Assembly (NCBI RefSeq): GCF_033546935.1
Contig: NZ_CP137854.1
Span: 4,836,001 to 4,900,000, forward strand
Direction: 5' to 3'
From: Xylophilus sp. GOD-11R
GTDB lineage: Bacteria > Pseudomonadota > Gammaproteobacteria > Burkholderiales > Burkholderiaceae_C
DNA: 64,000 nt
Below the pieces are notes generated by a model. That model was not told where the DNA came from. It was given only the letters and a program-made list of their open reading frames with translations, and did no database searches. Positions 54,198 through 63,298 of this stretch are shown here, in pieces (position 1 is the first letter of the stretch; each line of letters begins with the position of its first letter). Made by a program: the position numbers and the translations under genes.

Positions 54198-55079
54198 ATG
54201 CCCAAAGCCACTCCGCCCCGACTCAAGATCGGCTTGTCCGCCTGCTTCCAGCACGCCGATCCCTCGCGCCCCCTGTTCACCGGCAAGACCCTGCAGTACG
54301 TCGAGCAGTCCATCGCCCACTGGCTGATGTCGGCCGGCGCGCTGGTGGTGATGGTGCCCTGCCCCACCGGCGAGACCGCGCGCGGCGATGTCACCCTGGC
54401 CCACTACGCCGAATGGCTCGACGGCGTGGTGATGCACGGCGGTGCCGACGTGTGGCCGGGCAGCTATGGCGAGGAGCCGCTGCGCGAGGCCTGGATCGGC
54501 GACCGCATCCGCGACCTCTACGACCTCGCCGTGGTCGAGGCCTTCGCCCAGGCCGGCAAACCGATCTTCGGTGTCTGCCGCGGTCTGCAGCTGATCAACG
54601 TGGCCTTCGGCGGATCGCTCTACCAGGACATCGAGACCCAGCACGAAGGCGCGCTGCGCCACCGCGATGCCGACACCTACGACCTGAACTTCCATGACAT
54701 CGAGATCGTGCAGGGCACGCACCTGTCCAGGCTCTATCCGGACCTGAAGCAGTCGCGTGTCAACAGCATCCACCACCAGGGCATCAAACGCCTGGCCGAC
54801 GGTTTCACGGTGGAGGCCTGGAGCCATCCGGACGGCGTGCCCGAGGCCATACGCCGCACCGGCGGGCCGGTGCGCGGCTACATCGCGGCCACGCAATGGC
54901 ACCCCGAGTTCCACCGCCAGGGCCGGCACTCCACCATCGACGACACCGCCATCCTCCACGACTTCCTGCAGGCCTGCGCCGCCAGCCGCCAGCGGCCGCA
55001 CCAGCCGGCGCGCCACATTCCCGGCCGCATCCGCGACCGCGCCACGCGGCTGTTGCGCCAGGCGTTACTGATGCGCTGA
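54198..55079 (+). CDS. Gamma-glutamyl-gamma-aminobutyrate hydrolase family peptidase (C26, PuuD-like)
   Basis: 293 residues. The class I glutamine amidotransferase fold holds the nucleophile Cys127 in IFGVCRGLQLINVAFGGSLYQD and the His235/Glu237 pair in ATQWHPEF, with the family's VNSIHHQGI block. PuuD-like enzymes split gamma-glutamyl-GABA during putrescine breakdown. No puuA, B or C neighbours are seen, so the natural gamma-glutamyl substrate is open. An unusual C-terminal run of Arg (about 262-293) extends past the usual end. It follows the fimbrial operon by 94 bases. Confidence 0.88.
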   Translation: MPKATPPRLKIGLSACFQHADPSRPLFTGKTLQYVEQSIAHWLMSAGALVVMVPCPTGETARGDVTLAHYAEWLDGVVMHGGADVWPGSYGEEPLREAWIGDRIRDLYDLAVVEAFAQAGKPIFGVCRGLQLINVAFGGSLYQDIETQHEGALRHRDADTYDLNFHDIEIVQGTHLSRLYPDLKQSRVNSIHHQGIKRLADGFTVEAWSHPDGVPEAIRRTGGPVRGYIAATQWHPEFHRQGRHSTIDDTAILHDFLQACAASRQRPHQPARHIPGRIRDRATRLLRQALLMR

Positions 55080-55163
55080 AGTCGTCGCGGATTCGGCTTC
55101 ACAAGCGACGAAAAACCGCCCCTTCGCTTCAATCGCGATGTCTCCACCACCGGTGCCATCGCG

Positions 55164-56279
55164 ATGTTTCCCAGCTCCATTTCGAACAACGTCACCCACC
55201 TGGCGAACCACGCCCCGACCGGGCAGCCCGCCACCGTGATCCTTCCCCCGTCCGGTCCAGAAAACCCCGGGCTCCAACGCGCCGATCACCGGCTCGAAAA
55301 CCTGCCCGGCTTCGATAACGACACCGCGATCTCGACCGGCGGTTTCGGCCCGCCGCCGCACCGCGACACCCTGCCGCGCCCGTATGTGTTCGACGTCCGG
55401 GTCCAGAACCGCACCGTCACCGACTGGATCGCGGCCTATGCCGATCTTCTGTGGACACGGCCCGCCGACAACACCAGCAGCTCCGAGGGCGTGCGCCAGA
55501 CCGTCATCGACGCGCTCGGCGGCCGCAAGTCCTCACAAGGCCTGCAGGCCTCGCGCCAGTTCAGCGAGGTCTACCGCTACCTCGACGGCATGGCCCGTGC
55601 GCGCGACTGGTATGTGGCCCGGTTCCCCTCGCACGCCGACCTGATCCGCGACGGCGCCAACTACCTTCGCAGTCTGGCGGTCGATCGCCTGGCGCGCGGC
55701 CTCCACGAGAGCGACCCGGCCGCCAACTTGCGCGCCCACATCGAGCCGCGGATCGCGACGGCCCAGCGCGAAGTCGATGCCGCCCTGGCCCGTGAGCGGG
55801 TCGACAACGAGCGCCGACAGGAAGCCGACCGGGTACGACAGCAGAAGCAACAGCAGATAAAGGAAATCCAAGCCTTCTGGCGGGGCGCACTGGATTTTTC
55901 GTACGACTGGCTCCGCTACATTCTTTTCGGTGAGAAATTCTTCACCAGCATCGAGGACATGGAGCGCAACTGCCCGCCTGGCGACTACAAAACCGTCTAC
56001 GACCCGCTGGTCGACCGGGAGATGGCGACCAGCGAGTTCGTCTACCAGGGCGGCTATATGCGCAAGGCCTACCTCTTCATGCCCGACGGCAGCGACCGGC
56101 TGGTTTCGTTCTACGGCCCCTACTGGATTTACGCCGAAGTCGACCCCCGCAGCCGGGGCATACCGGCCGATATGGCGGTGGTGGCGGAGCAGGACCGGCA
56201 TGTCAACGTGCACTGGAACGACGACCCGGCAGTGATCAATGCCCGCATCGAAGGCTCCAGCACCAACCGGGTGGACTAG
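55164..56279 (+). CDS. Unknown protein, proline-rich N-terminus and coiled-coil middle
   Basis: 371 residues, not recognised. The first 75 residues are disordered-looking (Pro, Asn, Ser, Thr-rich, with NVTHLANHAP). The region of about 80-190 is helical (TVTDWIAAYADLLWTR, SRQFSEVYRYLDGMARARDWYV). Residues about 195-235 form a charged Gln/Arg/Glu coiled coil (RERVDNERRQEADRVRQQKQQQ), then an amphipathic Trp/Tyr-rich stretch (FWRGALDFSYDWLRYILFG) and a beta-rich end (YKTVYDPLVDREMATSEFVY to about 360). There is no signal peptide or clear membrane helix. It faces a convergent unknown gene, 26 bases away, that shares an N-terminal VTHL word. Ser-rich disordered N-termini are seen in secreted effectors, but nothing proves that here. 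Confidence 0.8.
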   Translation: MFPSSISNNVTHLANHAPTGQPATVILPPSGPENPGLQRADHRLENLPGFDNDTAISTGGFGPPPHRDTLPRPYVFDVRVQNRTVTDWIAAYADLLWTRPADNTSSSEGVRQTVIDALGGRKSSQGLQASRQFSEVYRYLDGMARARDWYVARFPSHADLIRDGANYLRSLAVDRLARGLHESDPAANLRAHIEPRIATAQREVDAALARERVDNERRQEADRVRQQKQQQIKEIQAFWRGALDFSYDWLRYILFGEKFFTSIEDMERNCPPGDYKTVYDPLVDREMATSEFVYQGGYMRKAYLFMPDGSDRLVSFYGPYWIYAEVDPRSRGIPADMAVVAEQDRHVNVHWNDDPAVINARIEGSSTNRVD

Positions 56280-56305
56280 ACATCGCGGGGCCTGCCCCGC
56301 GCGGC

Positions 56306-56995
56306 TCAGCACCGGAAGTGGCCGATGAGCCACTGCAGGAACCAGGGCAGGCAGCTCTGCTGCAGCCGGATGCGGCAGTTGATGCGCCGCTGCAGCTCTG
56401 CGGCGGACGGGCCTTCCCGCAAGCCCTCGTGCGCCATGGCGATCATGCCGGCGCGACGCGCCTTCTCGATTTCGTCGCGCACGATGGCCTCCCAGCCCAG
56501 GCGGTCGAAATCGCCTTCCTCGGCGCGCAACCGCTGCAGCTGCTCCCGTTGCACCCGGGCGAGGTGCACGGCGAGGCGGTTGATCGATCGCAGCCGTCGC
56601 AGAAATTCGCGCCCCTGCCAGGTGTGCACGCCGCCGAGCGCACGCAGGTGCTTGCGCCGCAGTGCAACGAGCAGGCCGCTGCGTGGGCCGCCCATGCGTG
56701 CACGCCAGAGCGCTTCGCCGATGCGCAGCAGGTCGACGCCGGCCTGGTGCAGCATGAGGAACTCGGGCGGTATCAGGTTGGCGATCACGAAGCGCCGGGA
56801 CCGGACGGGCGAGTCGTGATCGTAGGCAGGCGGCTTGAAACTGCCGGCGGTCCAGGGCGGCCGGCCATCGCCGGCCGGGGGCTCATGCGCGTCGGCGGAG
56901 GCAAGGTCGGAGGACGGCGAAGTCTGCGGGTGTAACGCCAGGGCCAGCGGTGCAGGAACGGGGGCGCTCAGGTGGGTGACGGGCGTGGTGAGCAT
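56306..56995 (-). CDS. Unknown protein with proline-rich N-terminus and helical C-terminal part
   Basis: 229 residues from ATG 56995, not recognised. It begins MLTTPVTHLSAPVPAPLALALHP and has about 70 low-complexity residues; then a helical, Arg/Leu-rich section (VDLLRIGEALWRARMGGPRSGLL, then REFLRRLRSINRLAVHLARVQREQLQRLRAEEGDFDRLGWEAIVRDEIEKARRAGM). The C-terminal end QQSCLPWFLQWLIGHF is hydrophobic. No signal peptide. Upstream in-frame codons reach 57136 but cross an octamer repeat and look non-coding. It converges on the 55164 gene, with which it shares the VTHL word and the disordered-then-helical plan. Function unknown. Confidence 0.72.
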   Translation of the reverse strand: MLTTPVTHLSAPVPAPLALALHPQTSPSSDLASADAHEPPAGDGRPPWTAGSFKPPAYDHDSPVRSRRFVIANLIPPEFLMLHQAGVDLLRIGEALWRARMGGPRSGLLVALRRKHLRALGGVHTWQGREFLRRLRSINRLAVHLARVQREQLQRLRAEEGDFDRLGWEAIVRDEIEKARRAGMIAMAHEGLREGPSAAELQRRINCRIRLQQSCLPWFLQWLIGHFRC

Positions 56996-57010
56996 GGTGT
57001 GTCGCGTTGC

Positions 57011-57045
57011 CGGGGTGTCGGGGTGTCGGGGTGTCGGGGTTTCGG
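57011..57045. repeat. Octamer tandem repeat upstream of the unknown gene
   Basis: Three exact copies of CGGGGTGT followed by CGGGGTTT (57011-57042), within the 137-base gap between two reverse-strand genes. Simple sequence that could vary in length; no other function seen. Confidence 0.7.
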
Positions 57046-57132
57046 ATCCTCCGCAATGCACCCTCGATCGACGCACCCGCCCGCGAAATCGGCGCGGCCC
57101 CGGCGAATGCCGCGGCGGCGGCGGCGCCGCGA

Positions 57133-57609
57133 TCACAGGGCCAGGTGGTCCAACGGCAGCCCCGATGCCGACTTCACCTCGCCCAGGGAAAAGCTCGTGT
57201 GCAGGTCCTTCACCTGCGCAAGCCCGGCCAGGCGCTGCAGCGCGAAGCGCGAGAAGCTGTCCAGGTCCTCGGCCACCACCTGCAGCTCGAAGGTGCCGGT
57301 GCCGCTGATGTAGTGGCAGCTGATCACCTCGGGCAGCTGGCGCACTGCTTCTTCCAGCTCGCGCATCGCGCCGGCCGAATTGCGCTCGGCGTCCAGCCGC
57401 ACATAGGCCAACACGCCGAGCCCGAGCTTCTGCCGGTCCAGCCGGGCGTGGTAGCCCAGGATGAAACCCGCCTCCTCCAGCGCACGCACCCGGCGCCAGC
57501 AGGGCGCGGCCGACAGGCCCACCCGCTGGGCCAGCTCGGCATTGGTCAGCCGCGCGTCGGCCTGCAGCTCACGCAGGATCGCCAGGTCGAATCGATCGAG
57601 TGTTTTCAT
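57133..57609 (-). CDS. Lrp/AsnC family transcriptional regulator
   Basis: 158 residues. The N-terminal HTH (about 5-60) reads LDRFDLAILRELQADARLTNAELAQRVGLSAAPCWRRVRALEEAGFI, and the C-terminal RAM ligand domain (about 65-145) reads VLAYVRLDAERN and VISCHYISGTGTFELQVVAEDLDSF. ATG 57609 is the family start. Divergent from the indolepyruvate oxidoreductase gene over 135 bases, an arrangement widely seen for aromatic-amino-acid sensing regulators, so it most likely controls that enzyme. Confidence 0.93.
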   Translation of the reverse strand: MKTLDRFDLAILRELQADARLTNAELAQRVGLSAAPCWRRVRALEEAGFILGYHARLDRQKLGLGVLAYVRLDAERNSAGAMRELEEAVRQLPEVISCHYISGTGTFELQVVAEDLDSFSRFALQRLAGLAQVKDLHTSFSLGEVKSASGLPLDHLAL

Positions 57610-57744
57610 TCGCAGCCTCCAGGAGCAAGGATCTTTCTCCGACACCCCTTTGGAAGGCAATAAACGCAAACACCTATCCGGGCGCAAAACCTACACTGAT
57701 CCGACATAAAGCCGCACTCGAAGCGGCAACAGGAGACAGACCCG

Positions 57745-60700
57745 ATGAATGCACCCCTACCCGATGCGGTCCTGCGCGCGATGGCCCAGGCCAGCCTGGA
57801 CGACCGCTACACCCTGGACCACGGCCGCGCCTTCATGAGCGGCGTGCAGGCCCTGGTCCGGCTGCCGATGCTGCAGCGCCAGCGCGACGCGCTCGCCGGC
57901 CACGACACCGCCGGCTTCATCAGCGGCTACCGGGGCTCGCCGCTCGGCGGCTACGACCAAGCGCTGTGGAAAGCGCAGAAGCACCTGGCGGCGCAGAACA
58001 TCGTGTTCCAGCCCGGCGTCAACGAGGAGCTGGCCGCCACCGCCGTCTGGGGCACCCAGACCCTGGCCTATACCGACCCCGCCCAGCAAAAGTACGACGG
58101 CGTCTTTGGCCTCTGGTACGGCAAGGGGCCAGGCGTGGACCGCTGCTCCGACGTGTTCAAGCACGCCAACATGGCAGGCACCAGCCCGCTCGGCGGCGTG
58201 ATCGCGGTGGCGGGCGACGACCACATCTCCAAGAGCAGCACCGCCGCGCACCAGAGCGACCACATCTTCAAGGCCTGCGGCCTGCCGGTGTTCTTTCCGG
58301 CGAACGTGCAGGAGATCCTGGACCTGGGCCTGCACGCCTTCGCCATGAGCCGCTTCGCGGGTGTGTGGGCGGGGCTGAAGACCATCCAGGAGATCGTCGA
58401 ATCCAGCGCCACCGCCGTCATCGACCCGACGCGCGTGCAGATCGTCATCCCCACCGATTTCGAGATGCCGCCCGGCGGTCTGCATGTGCGCTGGCCCGAT
58501 CCGCCGCTGGAGCAGGAAGCCCGGCTGATGGACTTCAAGTGGTATGCGGCGCTGGCCTATATCCGCGCCAACCGGCTCAACTACACCGCCGTGGAAGGGC
58601 CGCGCGACCGGCTCGGCATCATCGCCAGCGGCAAGGCCTGGAACGACACGCGGCAGGCGTTGGTCGACCTGGGACTGGACGACGAGGCCTGCCGGCGCAT
58701 CGGCATCCGGCTGCACAAGGTGGGCGTGGTCTGGCCGCTGGAAGCCCAGCTCACCCGCGCCTTCGCCACCGGGCTGCAGGAGATCCTGGTGGTGGAGGAG
58801 AAGCGCCAGGTCATCGAATACCAGCTCAAGGAAGAGCTCTACAACTGGCGTCCCGACGTGCGGCCCAACGTGCTGGGCAAGTTCGACGAGGTGCAAGGCG
58901 ATTTCTCCGGCGGCGAATGGAGCATGCCCAACCCCAGCGGCGGCACGCTGCTGCGCGCCAACGCCGACCTGTCGCCCGCGCTCATCGCCCGCGCCATAGC
59001 GCGGCGCCTCACGCGGCTCGGCCTGCTCGACGCGGCCGGCGACGACCTGGCCGCGCACGTGCGCACGCAGCTCGCGGTGCTCGACGCCAAGGAAGTTGCA
59101 GCCAAGGCCACGGCCGGCGTGGCCGGCGCCGAGCGCACGCCGTGGTTCTGCTCGGGCTGCCCCCACAACACCAGCACCGTGGTGCCCGAGGGCTCGCGCG
59201 CCATGGGCGGCATCGGCTGCCACTACATGGCCACCTGGATGGACCGCGAAACCCTGGGCTTCACCCAGATGGGCGGCGAGGGCGTGCCCTGGGTCGGCCA
59301 GCAGCCGTTCACCCGCGAAAAACACATCTTCGCCAACCTCGGCGACGGCACCTACTTCCACAGCGGACTGATGGCGATCCGCCAGGCCATCGCCGCGGGC
59401 GTCAACATCACCTACAAGATCCTCTACAACGACGCCGTGGCCATGACCGGCGGCCAGCAGGTGGGTGAACGGCCCGAAGGCCACAGCGTGCTGCAGATCT
59501 GCCAGAGCCTGCAGGCCGAGGGCGTGGCGCGGCTGGTGATCGTCACCGACGACCCGGCCAAGTACCAGGGCGTGAAGATCGCCGGCGACCCACCGGTGCG
59601 CCACCGCGACCAGCTCGACGCCACCCAGCGCGAACTGCGCGAGGTGCCCGGCACCAGCATCCTGGTCTACGACCAGACCTGCGCCACCGAGAAGCGCCGG
59701 CGCCGCAAGCGCGGCACGCTGGCCGACCCGGCGACCCGCATCGTCATCAACGACCTGGTCTGCGAAGGCTGTGGCGACTGCGGCGTGCAGAGCAACTGCC
59801 TGTCGGTGGAGCCGCTGGAGACACCCTTCGGCCGCAAGCGCACCATCAACCAGAGCAGCTGCAACAAGGACACCAGCTGCCTGAAGGGCTTCTGCCCGAG
59901 CTTTGTCGAAGTGTCCGGTGGCGCGCTCAAGAAGCGCGCCAAGGCGCAGGCGCCGTCGCCTGCCGAGCTGGGCGAACTGCCCGAGCCGGAGCAGCCCGCG
60001 CTGTCCGATCGGTCCGGCGAGCCCTGGGGCGCAATGGTCGCGGGCGTCGGCGGCACCGGCGTCATCACCATCGGCCAGCTGCTCGGCGTGGCCGCGCACC
60101 TGGAAGGCAAGGGCATCGTCACGCAGGACGCGGCCGGCCTGGCGCAGAAGGGCGGCGCCACCTGGAGCCATGTGCTGATCGCAGCGCGCCAGGACGACAT
60201 CCTCACCACCCGCGTCGGCACCGCTGCCGCCGATTTGGTGCTGGCCTGCGACCCGCTGGTGGCGGTACACCACGACACCACCGAACGCCTGCGCGCCGGC
60301 CGCAGCCACGTCGCCCTCAACACCCACGGCGCGCCGACCGCGCAGTTCGTGCACCACGGCGACTGGCAGAACCCCGAGCAGGCCTGCGGCGTGGAACTGG
60401 CGCGGCTGGTGGGCGCCGAGGCCGTCGGCGCCTTCGATGCCGACGGCACCGCCACACGCCTGATGGGCGACAGCCTCTATGCCAACCCCATGCTGCTGGG
60501 CTACGCCTGGCAGCGCGGCTGGATCCCGCTGGGGCATGCGTCGTTGATGCGCGCCATCGAGCTCAACGCGGTCGCGGTCGAGGCCAACAAGACGGCGTTT
60601 CTCTGGGGTCGCCAGGCCGCGGTCCGGCCGGCCGCCGTGGCCTCGGCCGCAACGCCCTCGCAGGTCATCGCCTTCCAGCCGCGCGAGAACCTGGCGTCCA

Positions 60701-61329
60701 TCGTGGCGCGGCGGGTGGCTTTCCTGACCGACTACCAGAACGCGGCGTATGCGGCCCGGTACCGGGCCGTGGTGGACCGCGTGGCCAAGGTCGGTGAAGG
60801 CGACGCGCTGGCCCAGGCAGTCGCCAAATCGTTGTTCCGGCTGATGGGCTACAAGGACGAATACGAAGTCGCCCGGCTGCACGCCGACCAGGGCTTCGTC
60901 GACCGCGTACGCGGCATGTTCGATGGCGACATCCGGCTGAACTATCACCTTGCCCCGCCTATCCTCGGCCGCCACGACGAGCAAGGCCGGCCAGTCAAGC
61001 AGCGCTTCGGTCCGTGGATGCTGCCGGCCTTCCGGCTGCTGGCGCGGCTGAAGTTCCTGCGCGGCACCGCCTTCGATCCCTTCGGCCACACCGAGGAGCG
61101 CCGCACCGAGCGGGCCCTGGTCGACGAGTACCTGACCACCGTCGAAACCCTGCTCGACGGCCTGGCCCACGGCGGCGACATGGCGCTGGCGCTGGAGATC
61201 GCCCGGTTACCCGAGTCGATCAAGGGATACGGCCATGTGAAGGCGCGCAACCTGGCCGCCGCCCGCCTGCGCCACGCCGAGCTGATGGCGCGCTGGAACG
61301 CGCCGCCGCGCACCACGCGCGCCGCCTGA
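57745..61329 (+). CDS. Indolepyruvate ferredoxin oxidoreductase, fused alpha-beta form
   Basis: 1194 residues. The alpha (TPP-transferase) part starts LDDRYTLDHGRAFMSGVQALVRLPMLQRQRD and GFISGYRGSPLGGYDQALWKAQ. The TPP pyrophosphate region has CSGCPHNTSTV (about 469), GCHYMATWMD and GDGTYFHSGLMAIRQAIAAG. A ferredoxin-like region has CEGCGDCGVQSNC (about 673) and CNKDTSCLKGFC (about 707), binding Fe-S clusters. The gamma-type part (about 760-960) starts AMVAGVGGTGVITIGQLLG. The enzyme oxidises aryl pyruvates from Trp, Phe or Tyr to aryl acetyl-CoA. The fused, ferredoxin-independent-looking form is common in aerobes. A GGAGACAG site precedes the ATG. Confidence 0.96.
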   Translation: MNAPLPDAVLRAMAQASLDDRYTLDHGRAFMSGVQALVRLPMLQRQRDALAGHDTAGFISGYRGSPLGGYDQALWKAQKHLAAQNIVFQPGVNEELAATAVWGTQTLAYTDPAQQKYDGVFGLWYGKGPGVDRCSDVFKHANMAGTSPLGGVIAVAGDDHISKSSTAAHQSDHIFKACGLPVFFPANVQEILDLGLHAFAMSRFAGVWAGLKTIQEIVESSATAVIDPTRVQIVIPTDFEMPPGGLHVRWPDPPLEQEARLMDFKWYAALAYIRANRLNYTAVEGPRDRLGIIASGKAWNDTRQALVDLGLDDEACRRIGIRLHKVGVVWPLEAQLTRAFATGLQEILVVEEKRQVIEYQLKEELYNWRPDVRPNVLGKFDEVQGDFSGGEWSMPNPSGGTLLRANADLSPALIARAIARRLTRLGLLDAAGDDLAAHVRTQLAVLDAKEVAAKATAGVAGAERTPWFCSGCPHNTSTVVPEGSRAMGGIGCHYMATWMDRETLGFTQMGGEGVPWVGQQPFTREKHIFANLGDGTYFHSGLMAIRQAIAAGVNITYKILYNDAVAMTGGQQVGERPEGHSVLQICQSLQAEGVARLVIVTDDPAKYQGVKIAGDPPVRHRDQLDATQRELREVPGTSILVYDQTCATEKRRRRKRGTLADPATRIVINDLVCEGCGDCGVQSNCLSVEPLETPFGRKRTINQSSCNKDTSCLKGFCPSFVEVSGGALKKRAKAQAPSPAELGELPEPEQPALSDRSGEPWGAMVAGVGGTGVITIGQLLGVAAHLEGKGIVTQDAAGLAQKGGATWSHVLIAARQDDILTTRVGTAAADLVLACDPLVAVHHDTTERLRAGRSHVALNTHGAPTAQFVHHGDWQNPEQACGVELARLVGAEAVGAFDADGTATRLMGDSLYANPMLLGYAWQRGWIPLGHASLMRAIELNAVAVEANKTAFLWGRQAAVRPAAVASAATPSQVIAFQPRENLASIVARRVAFLTDYQNAAYAARYRAVVDRVAKVGEGDALAQAVAKSLFRLMGYKDEYEVARLHADQGFVDRVRGMFDGDIRLNYHLAPPILGRHDEQGRPVKQRFGPWMLPAFRLLARLKFLRGTAFDPFGHTEERRTERALVDEYLTTVETLLDGLAHGGDMALALEIARLPESIKGYGHVKARNLAAARLRHAELMARWNAPPRTTRAA

Positions 61330-61355
61330 GAGGTGCGCCTTTTCGGGCGCTGGAC

Positions 61356-61760
61356 TCAGGGCTTGGCCGGCACCGTGGTCGTGGTCGTCGTGGTTTCGCG
61401 GATCACACCACCGCCCTCGACGCTGCCGCCGGTGGTGGTGGTCGTGCTGCTGGTGCCGCCGCCGCTCATGCGGGTCAGGCAGTCGGTCTTCTCGCCGCCG
61501 GTGAGTGCACGGCAGCGGTCGGCCGCATTGGCGCTGGCGGCAGACGCCGCCGGCGTGGTGAGGTTGCCGCGCTGGGCTTCCTGCCTGGCTGCGCCGGTCT
61601 CGCGCTTGCACGCGGCCGGGTCGTTACGCGCCTCGTGGCCGGTGCAGCCTTTTTCGACGATGTCGGCCGCGTGGGCGGCCAGGCCGAGCAGGCAGGCCGC
61701 CCCGAAAATCGAGGCCCGGCGCAGCAGCAGCGTCGTGCCGGAGGGTGATGCTGTGGGCAT
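61356..61760 (-). CDS. Small periplasmic protein with Thr tracts (unknown function)
   Basis: 134 residues. A signal peptide (about 1-32: SIFGAACLLGLAAHA) follows a Thr/Ser lead. The mature part has Cys in KGCTGHEARNDPAACKRE and DRCRALTGGEKTDCLTRM, suggesting two disulfides, then a low-complexity tail with two Thr runs (SSTTTTTGG and ETTTTTTTVPAKP). The AAGGAG site before ATG 61760 is strong. The protein resembles small hypothetical exported proteins of Burkholderiales. It is 23 bases downstream of the OsmC gene on the same strand. Confidence 0.82.
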   Translation of the reverse strand: MPTASPSGTTLLLRRASIFGAACLLGLAAHAADIVEKGCTGHEARNDPAACKRETGAARQEAQRGNLTTPAASAASANAADRCRALTGGEKTDCLTRMSGGGTSSTTTTTGGSVEGGGVIRETTTTTTTVPAKP

Positions 61761-61783
61761 GACGAACTCCTTAAAGCAGCGGC

Positions 61784-62221
61784 TCAGCCGCGCAGCGTGG
61801 CGGTGAGCGTGATCTCGGGCACCGAGACCAGCGCCTTCGACAGCGGGCAGCCCTGCTTGGCCGCCTGTGCGATTTCCTGGAACTTGGCCTCGTCGATGTT
61901 GGGCACGCTGGCGTCCAGCGTGAGCGCGATGCGGTCGATCTTGAAACCGTCGCCGTCCTTGGCCAGGCGCACCTGGGCCTTGGTGTCCACCGAGGCGGTC
62001 GGGAAGCCGGCCTTTTCGGCGGCGAAGGCGAAGGCCATGGTGAAGCACGCGGCGTGCGCGGCGCCCAGCAGCTCCTCGGGGTTGGTGCCCTGCTTGTCGC
62101 CTTCGAAGCGGGTAGCGAAGCCGTAGGGTTTGGCCTTGAGCGTGTCGGTTTCGGTGCTGATGGCGCCCTTGCCGGTCTTGCCGGCACCTTCCCAATGAAC
62201 CGTCGCGAATTTCTCGATCAT
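61784..62221 (-). CDS. OsmC/Ohr family peroxiredoxin-like protein
   Basis: 145 residues. The two redox Cys of the family are in GAAHAACFTMAFAFAA and AKQGCPLSKALVSVPEITL; the N-terminal strand HWEGAGKTGKGAIST and the NPEELLGA block match OsmC. It reduces organic hydroperoxides in the cytoplasm. ATG 62221 has an AGGAG site 6 bases upstream. Upstream codons to 62335 are not used. It may be transcribed together with the small periplasmic protein downstream. Confidence 0.93.
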   Translation of the reverse strand: MIEKFATVHWEGAGKTGKGAISTETDTLKAKPYGFATRFEGDKQGTNPEELLGAAHAACFTMAFAFAAEKAGFPTASVDTKAQVRLAKDGDGFKIDRIALTLDASVPNIDEAKFQEIAQAAKQGCPLSKALVSVPEITLTATLRG

Positions 62222-62368
62222 GCAAATCTCCTGAGGATGGGACGTGAAAACTGTCGTTACTAGCATGCACTGCGTGTGGCACGTCGGTCGTCGGACGACG
62301 CCGCAGATGGCGTGTATGCATAAATTGGCAGGCATCCGCTGCCGCGGCTTTTCAAAAGCCCCACCTGC

Positions 62369-63298
62369 TTACTTTGGCAGGAATGCTTCGGCATCGCGCG
62401 TCTTCACGATGGTGACTAGCGCTGGATATACTTCCTCGAATATTGCTTTCCCTTCAGCCCCAAAATAATCGCGAATTTGCGCCTCGACCAGCTCCCGGCG
62501 TGATTCAACGCAAATCCCCAATCGTGCGCATGATTCCAGGACGGTGGGGTCTCGCGCTCCACATTGCGTACCAGTCCCTTCGCACAACGCCGCGTTCCAT
62601 GCATTGATGAGGAGTTGGCCATTTTCAGAGCTGTAGCGCTTACCGGCAACCATGAAATCATCGGATTCGCCACGGTACATGACGAGCGGCCCGATATATT
62701 CCAGAAGAAGGGGGTCGTTCGCGGCAAGGGCCTGGTGGACCACGTTCAATCGTCTTTCACGGTTAGCGTCGGCCTGCATGAACTTGACCCACAAGTCCTT
62801 CAGCCCGCCTGACAGCCGAGGGTCGCTAATAGCGTGCAATCGACTTTGATCTGAAAGTTCGTCTGTAGAAAAGGAGGCGCAGCGCGCTGCCATCAATTCC
62901 CGCGCACCATCCTGCCTGCTCGAGTGAGAAGCCTCCATTGGCTCCGCCCGCAAATATCCTGTACACAATTTTAAAATATGCATCGCATAAAGGCCGGATT
63001 TTTCTGTATGGTCCCTCAACAAATATTCAAAGGCCACACGATAATCTCGCGCCTCTTCCAGCAGGAATTCATTTCGATGCTTTACGTTTAAATCATTTTC
63101 GCCGTTTGACTTATTTATTGCAGCTGCCAAAACAGGCGACGAGGCGAGATTAACCTCCTGATCGTTCGACATCGAAAATCGACTTCTTTTTACCGGCTCA
63201 TGCGCATTAACGTCATGAAATTGATAAAAAACGACAGCCCCCAAAAGCATCAGCCCCCCGATTAGAGAGGCAAGAATGATACGCAGGGACCGGTTCAT
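62369..63298 (-). CDS. Unknown membrane-anchored protein, AT-rich
   Basis: 309 residues, not recognised. One N-terminal membrane helix (SLRIILASLIGGLMLLGAVVFYQF, about 4-27) anchors a mostly helical part facing the periplasm. It holds several Cys (LKLCTGY, AARCASF, ALCEGTGTQCGARD, SCARLGICVES), which suggests disulfides. A later stretch reads AQIRDYFGAEGKAIFEEVYPALVTIVK. Codon use is AT-rich compared with most of the window. Its start overlaps the stop of the upstream gene by four bases. The function is unknown; pairing with the upstream exported protein suggests a shared role. Confidence 0.8.
   Translation of the reverse strand: MNRSLRIILASLIGGLMLLGAVVFYQFHDVNAHEPVKRSRFSMSNDQEVNLASSPVLAAAINKSNGENDLNVKHRNEFLLEEARDYRVAFEYLLRDHTEKSGLYAMHILKLCTGYLRAEPMEASHSSRQDGARELMAARCASFSTDELSDQSRLHAISDPRLSGGLKDLWVKFMQADANRERRLNVVHQALAANDPLLLEYIGPLVMYRGESDDFMVAGKRYSSENGQLLINAWNAALCEGTGTQCGARDPTVLESCARLGICVESRRELVEAQIRDYFGAEGKAIFEEVYPALVTIVKTRDAEAFLPK

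Noticed and set aside
57757..61170. 1137-codon open frame opposite the indolepyruvate oxidoreductase
   Set aside because: Same reason: a mirror of a well-supported gene with no recognisable motif.
62346..62360. Terminator after the 62369 gene
   Set aside because: GGCTTTT-C-AAAAGCC is a near-perfect palindrome but leaves almost no loop and has no T-run on the right side.
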